NCBI GenBank assembly: GCA_947053455.1
Contig: CAMRSV010000009.1
Span: 1 to 33,469 of the forward strand
Source of the DNA: an uncultured Alphaproteobacteria bacterium
GTDB taxonomy: Bacteria > Pseudomonadota > Alphaproteobacteria > Rs-D84
Length of the DNA stretch: 33,469 bases
Direction of reading: 5' to 3'
Shown here: in pieces, positions 31,301-33,469 of the stretch
Layout: each line of letters opens with the position of its first letter
Position numbering within the stretch: the stretch's first letter is position 1
The notes under the pieces: model-generated
What the model was told of the DNA's origin: nothing
What the model saw: the letters and a program-made list of their open reading frames with translations, nothing else
Database searches by the model: none
Made by a program: the position numbers and the translations under genes

Positions 31301-32728
31301 ATGAATATTCAATTTTCTGATTTAATAGAAAACAGCCCCATGGCGCCCGGCGTATACAAAATGTACGATGCGGACGGCAACCTGCTTTATGTGGGCAAGG
31401 CGAAAAACCTGCGTAACCGGCTGCACCAATATTTGGATATATCAAAACTGGAACTGCATAAGCAGGTTATGCGTACACTGGTCGCGCGTGTTGAATGGGA
31501 AACCGTTGCAAACGAATCGGACGCATTGATTCGTGAACAGGAATTAATAAAGACATTAAAACCAAAATATAACATAATGCTGACGGACGGGAAAATGTAC
31601 CCAATGTTGGCGCTAACCGCGGGGGAATTTCCACGTATGTTGAAATTTCGTGGCAAAATATCCCAGCGGCGCGATGTATATGGCCCTTATCCGTCCGTGG
31701 GGGCGTTGAATGAAACAATAAAAATCATACAAAAGGTATGCCGCCTGCGCACATGCACAGACACATTTATGCGCAACCGGACGCGACCATGCCTGCTATA
31801 TCAAATTGGCCGATGCAGCGCACCATGTACGATACCACAAACGGATTACATGGAAAATGTCGCGCTTGCACGACGCATATTGACCGGGGACAGCGAACCG
31901 ATTATTTCGGATTTGACACAGCAGATGCAAAAATTTTCATCCGACATGAATTTTGAGGCTGCCGCCGTTGTCCGTGACAAAATCGCGGCTTTAACCCATA
32001 CGGCGAATCGTGGCGCCACGCGGCGACGCGGCAGTACGCGCGGTGAAAATATTGATTGGGATGCCACTGTTACCGATATGGAAAAATGGTCTGGCGTAAA
32101 AATAAAAACGGCCGGCGTGTTTGATAATTCACATCTGTTTGGAAAAAGTCCCGTGGGTGCCATGATAACATTTGGACATGATGGTTTTCAAAAAGATGGC
32201 TATCGTCATTTTAAACTGCAAAACGCGGCCGCGGCCGGCAATGACATCGCCATGATGGCTGAATTTGTGGCGCGCGCAACCCGCAGCGAAAAATTAGATA
32301 TGATTATTGTTGACGGCGGCATGGCCCAGTGGAATATCGCACACCAGACCGCACCCGACATTCCAATAATCGGCGTCACCAAGGGCGAAGTTAGAAATGG
32401 CGATGAACACTTTATCATGCCAGACGGTTCTATATGCAGCGATTTACCAAAAGATTCCAAACTGTTCCTTATGCTGCGCGCCGTCCGCGACGAGGCGCAT
32501 CGCTTTGTCATAACATACCACCGCGCCGTTCGTGCAAAACAGATGACTGCATCGGTTCTCGATGAAATAGACGGCATTGGACCTACACGCAAGAAGGCAC
32601 TGCTGCTGCACTTTGGTTCGGTGCGTGCGATTATAGATGCGGATTTGGCCGCGCTGGTTCGCGTCCCGGGACTGGGAAAAAATGCCGCCGAAAAAATATA
32701 TGCCTATTTTCACTCCGGTGTGATATAA
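31301..32728 (+). CDS. uvrC: Excinuclease ABC subunit C, short form
   Basis: UvrC makes both incisions in nucleotide excision repair. The 475-residue protein has the GIY-YIG nuclease (GVYKMYD, LLYVGKAKNLRNR, about 15-90), a cysteine-containing block (YQIGRCSAPC), the UvrB-binding helix pair (MNFEAAAVVRDKIAALTH), the RNase H-like second nuclease (GVFDNSH, DMIIVDGG, DEAHRFVITYHR) and a C-terminal helix-hairpin-helix pair (IDGIGPTRKKALL, VPGLGKNAAEKI). It is over 100 residues shorter than usual. The missing part is the segment between the UvrB-binding motif and the RNase H domain. I chose the ATG giving MNIQFSD. pgsA follows after 31 bases. Confidence 0.93.
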   Translation: MNIQFSDLIENSPMAPGVYKMYDADGNLLYVGKAKNLRNRLHQYLDISKLELHKQVMRTLVARVEWETVANESDALIREQELIKTLKPKYNIMLTDGKMYPMLALTAGEFPRMLKFRGKISQRRDVYGPYPSVGALNETIKIIQKVCRLRTCTDTFMRNRTRPCLLYQIGRCSAPCTIPQTDYMENVALARRILTGDSEPIISDLTQQMQKFSSDMNFEAAAVVRDKIAALTHTANRGATRRRGSTRGENIDWDATVTDMEKWSGVKIKTAGVFDNSHLFGKSPVGAMITFGHDGFQKDGYRHFKLQNAAAAGNDIAMMAEFVARATRSEKLDMIIVDGGMAQWNIAHQTAPDIPIIGVTKGEVRNGDEHFIMPDGSICSDLPKDSKLFLMLRAVRDEAHRFVITYHRAVRAKQMTASVLDEIDGIGPTRKKALLLHFGSVRAIIDADLAALVRVPGLGKNAAEKIYAYFHSGVI

Positions 32729-32759
32729 TGCAGGTATTAATATAATAAGGAGAAAAACA

Positions 32760-33359
32760 ATGAAATCTTTTGTTAACTTTTTATCAATCTTTCGCATAAT
32801 CGCATCATTTGCGATTATCCCTACACTAATGTACCAATGGTATGCTGTATCGTTTGTACTGTTCATTCTGGCCGCTGTATCAGATTTCTTTGACGGATGG
32901 TTGGCCAAAAAATATAATGCGACATCAAAAATCGGTGGCGTGCTGGATCACATCGGGGATAAATTTTTGGTTGTAAACACGATGATAATGCTTTCCATCA
33001 TGATGCCGGTATGGTTCATATTCATTCCAATTATAATAATGATTGCACGCGAATTGTACATCAGCGGCCTGCGCGAATTCCTGGGAACCCAGAAAATCGA
33101 AATGCCGGTACCCAAGGCACGTTTTTCAATGGGAAAAATCAAAACCACACTGCAGATGGTTGCATTATCGGCATTTCTGCTGCTGTTCGTATTGACTACG
33201 TTTATAACCCCAGAAACAATCACGCGCACATACTTGATGCTGCTAAACATCCTGTCACAAATTGGGATTGTTGTTCTGTGGGCGGCATTGATTGCATCGC
33301 TGTGGTCGGCAACGCAATACACACGCACATTTGCAGAAAAATTAAAGAAAATAAAATAA
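32760..33359 (+). CDS. pgsA: CDP-diacylglycerol-glycerol-3-phosphate phosphatidyltransferase
   Basis: PgsA makes phosphatidylglycerol phosphate from CDP-diacylglycerol and glycerol 3-phosphate in the inner membrane. The 199-residue protein has about five membrane helices. The CDP-alcohol phosphotransferase motif is FFDGWLAKKYNATSKIGG, then VLDHIGDK; the usual DGxxAR has Lys for Arg, and all four metal-binding Asp are present. AAGGAG lies before the ATG. uvrC-pgsA is a common proteobacterial pair. A terminator follows. Confidence 0.95.
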   Translation: MKSFVNFLSIFRIIASFAIIPTLMYQWYAVSFVLFILAAVSDFFDGWLAKKYNATSKIGGVLDHIGDKFLVVNTMIMLSIMMPVWFIFIPIIIMIARELYISGLREFLGTQKIEMPVPKARFSMGKIKTTLQMVALSAFLLLFVLTTFITPETITRTYLMLLNILSQIGIVVLWAALIASLWSATQYTRTFAEKLKKIK

Positions 33360-33363
33360 TAGC

Positions 33364-33393
33364 AAACGGCCGGCGAAAATGCCGGCCGTTTTT
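33364..33393 (+). terminator. Terminator of uvrC-pgsA
   Basis: AACGGCCGGC and GCCGGCCGTT form a 10-bp stem with a 6-base loop, followed by TTTATTATT. Confidence 0.9.
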
Positions 33394-33394
33394 A

Positions 33395-33469
33395 TTATTG
33401 AAAAACATCGTGGGAACCCATATAATTGTCGGCAGCGGGGCAATGAAAAAAATGCCCAAAATAAACGGT
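33395..33469 (-). CDS. Possible C-terminal end of a gene cut by the window edge
   Basis: On the minus strand a frame enters from the window edge and ends with GSHDVFQ and TAA just beyond the pgsA terminator. Convergent placement is reasonable. Only 24 codons are visible and other frames are also open, so the call is tentative. Confidence 0.25.
   Translation of the reverse strand, partial: TVYFGHFFHCPAADNYMGSHDVFQ

Overview
The window looks like a piece of chromosome from a host-associated, probably uncultured, alphaproteobacterium with a moderately AT-rich, compact genome. The evidence is gene order and style: acpP-fabF, ftsE-ftsX-DUF218-plsC and uvrC-pgsA are arrangements I know from Alphaproteobacteria, and the window also carries expanded families of small secreted proteins of the sort found in reduced gut lineages. 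The taxonomic call is inference. No rRNA, tRNA, CRISPR array or insertion sequence was found.

Layout. 1-1.3 kb: an outer-membrane barrel gene and a 5'-truncated relic of a lineage-specific family. 1.3-3.0 kb: fabF and acpP. 3.1-6.8 kb (minus): rbfA-lepA, then a small Cys-containing unknown and a tyrosine recombinase homologue lacking catalytic residues. 6.8-8.2 kb: a VTT membrane protein and a second member of the relic family, whose promoter spacer contains a G9 tract. 8.2-12.4 kb (minus): an operon for an outer-membrane barrel plus four signal-peptide-bearing, tail-fibre-like proteins sharing IASK-x-YVD modules. 12.5-15.8 kb (plus): ftsE, ftsX, DUF218, plsC and a secreted SNase. 15.9-17.9 kb: an unknown secreted protein and tolB. 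18.0-20.2 kb: a ribbon-helix-helix regulator with a 302-residue unknown partner, a VirB2-like pilin and a lipoprotein. 20.3-22.3 kb: class II aldolase, a third relic-family member and an XRE regulator. 23.5-24.7 kb: efp and ppa. 24.7-25.4 kb: a Cys-rich secreted protein. 25.7-31.3 kb (minus): dnaN, then pilin-like-rluC-asmA-cdaA. 31.3-33.4 kb: uvrC (short form) and pgsA.

The strongest undescribed signal is the protein-free stretch 22.4-23.3 kb plus 25.39-25.59 kb. It holds five copies of a structured RNA of roughly 175-205 nt, all on the minus strand. Each has its own promoter-like sequence and ends in a terminator hairpin, which is weak in one copy. Primary sequence differs strongly between copies, but the same helices recur with compensatory changes. 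A short segment (2) can pair either with an upstream segment (1) or with a downstream segment (3), and segment 3 is also part of the terminator stem. This is the logic of a transcription attenuator or riboswitch. Four copies form a tandem array that looks like a duplicated two-gene unit between efp and the XRE regulator; the fifth sits directly upstream of the Cys-rich secreted protein. I do not recognise the family. No computation was run: structures and promoters were read by eye.
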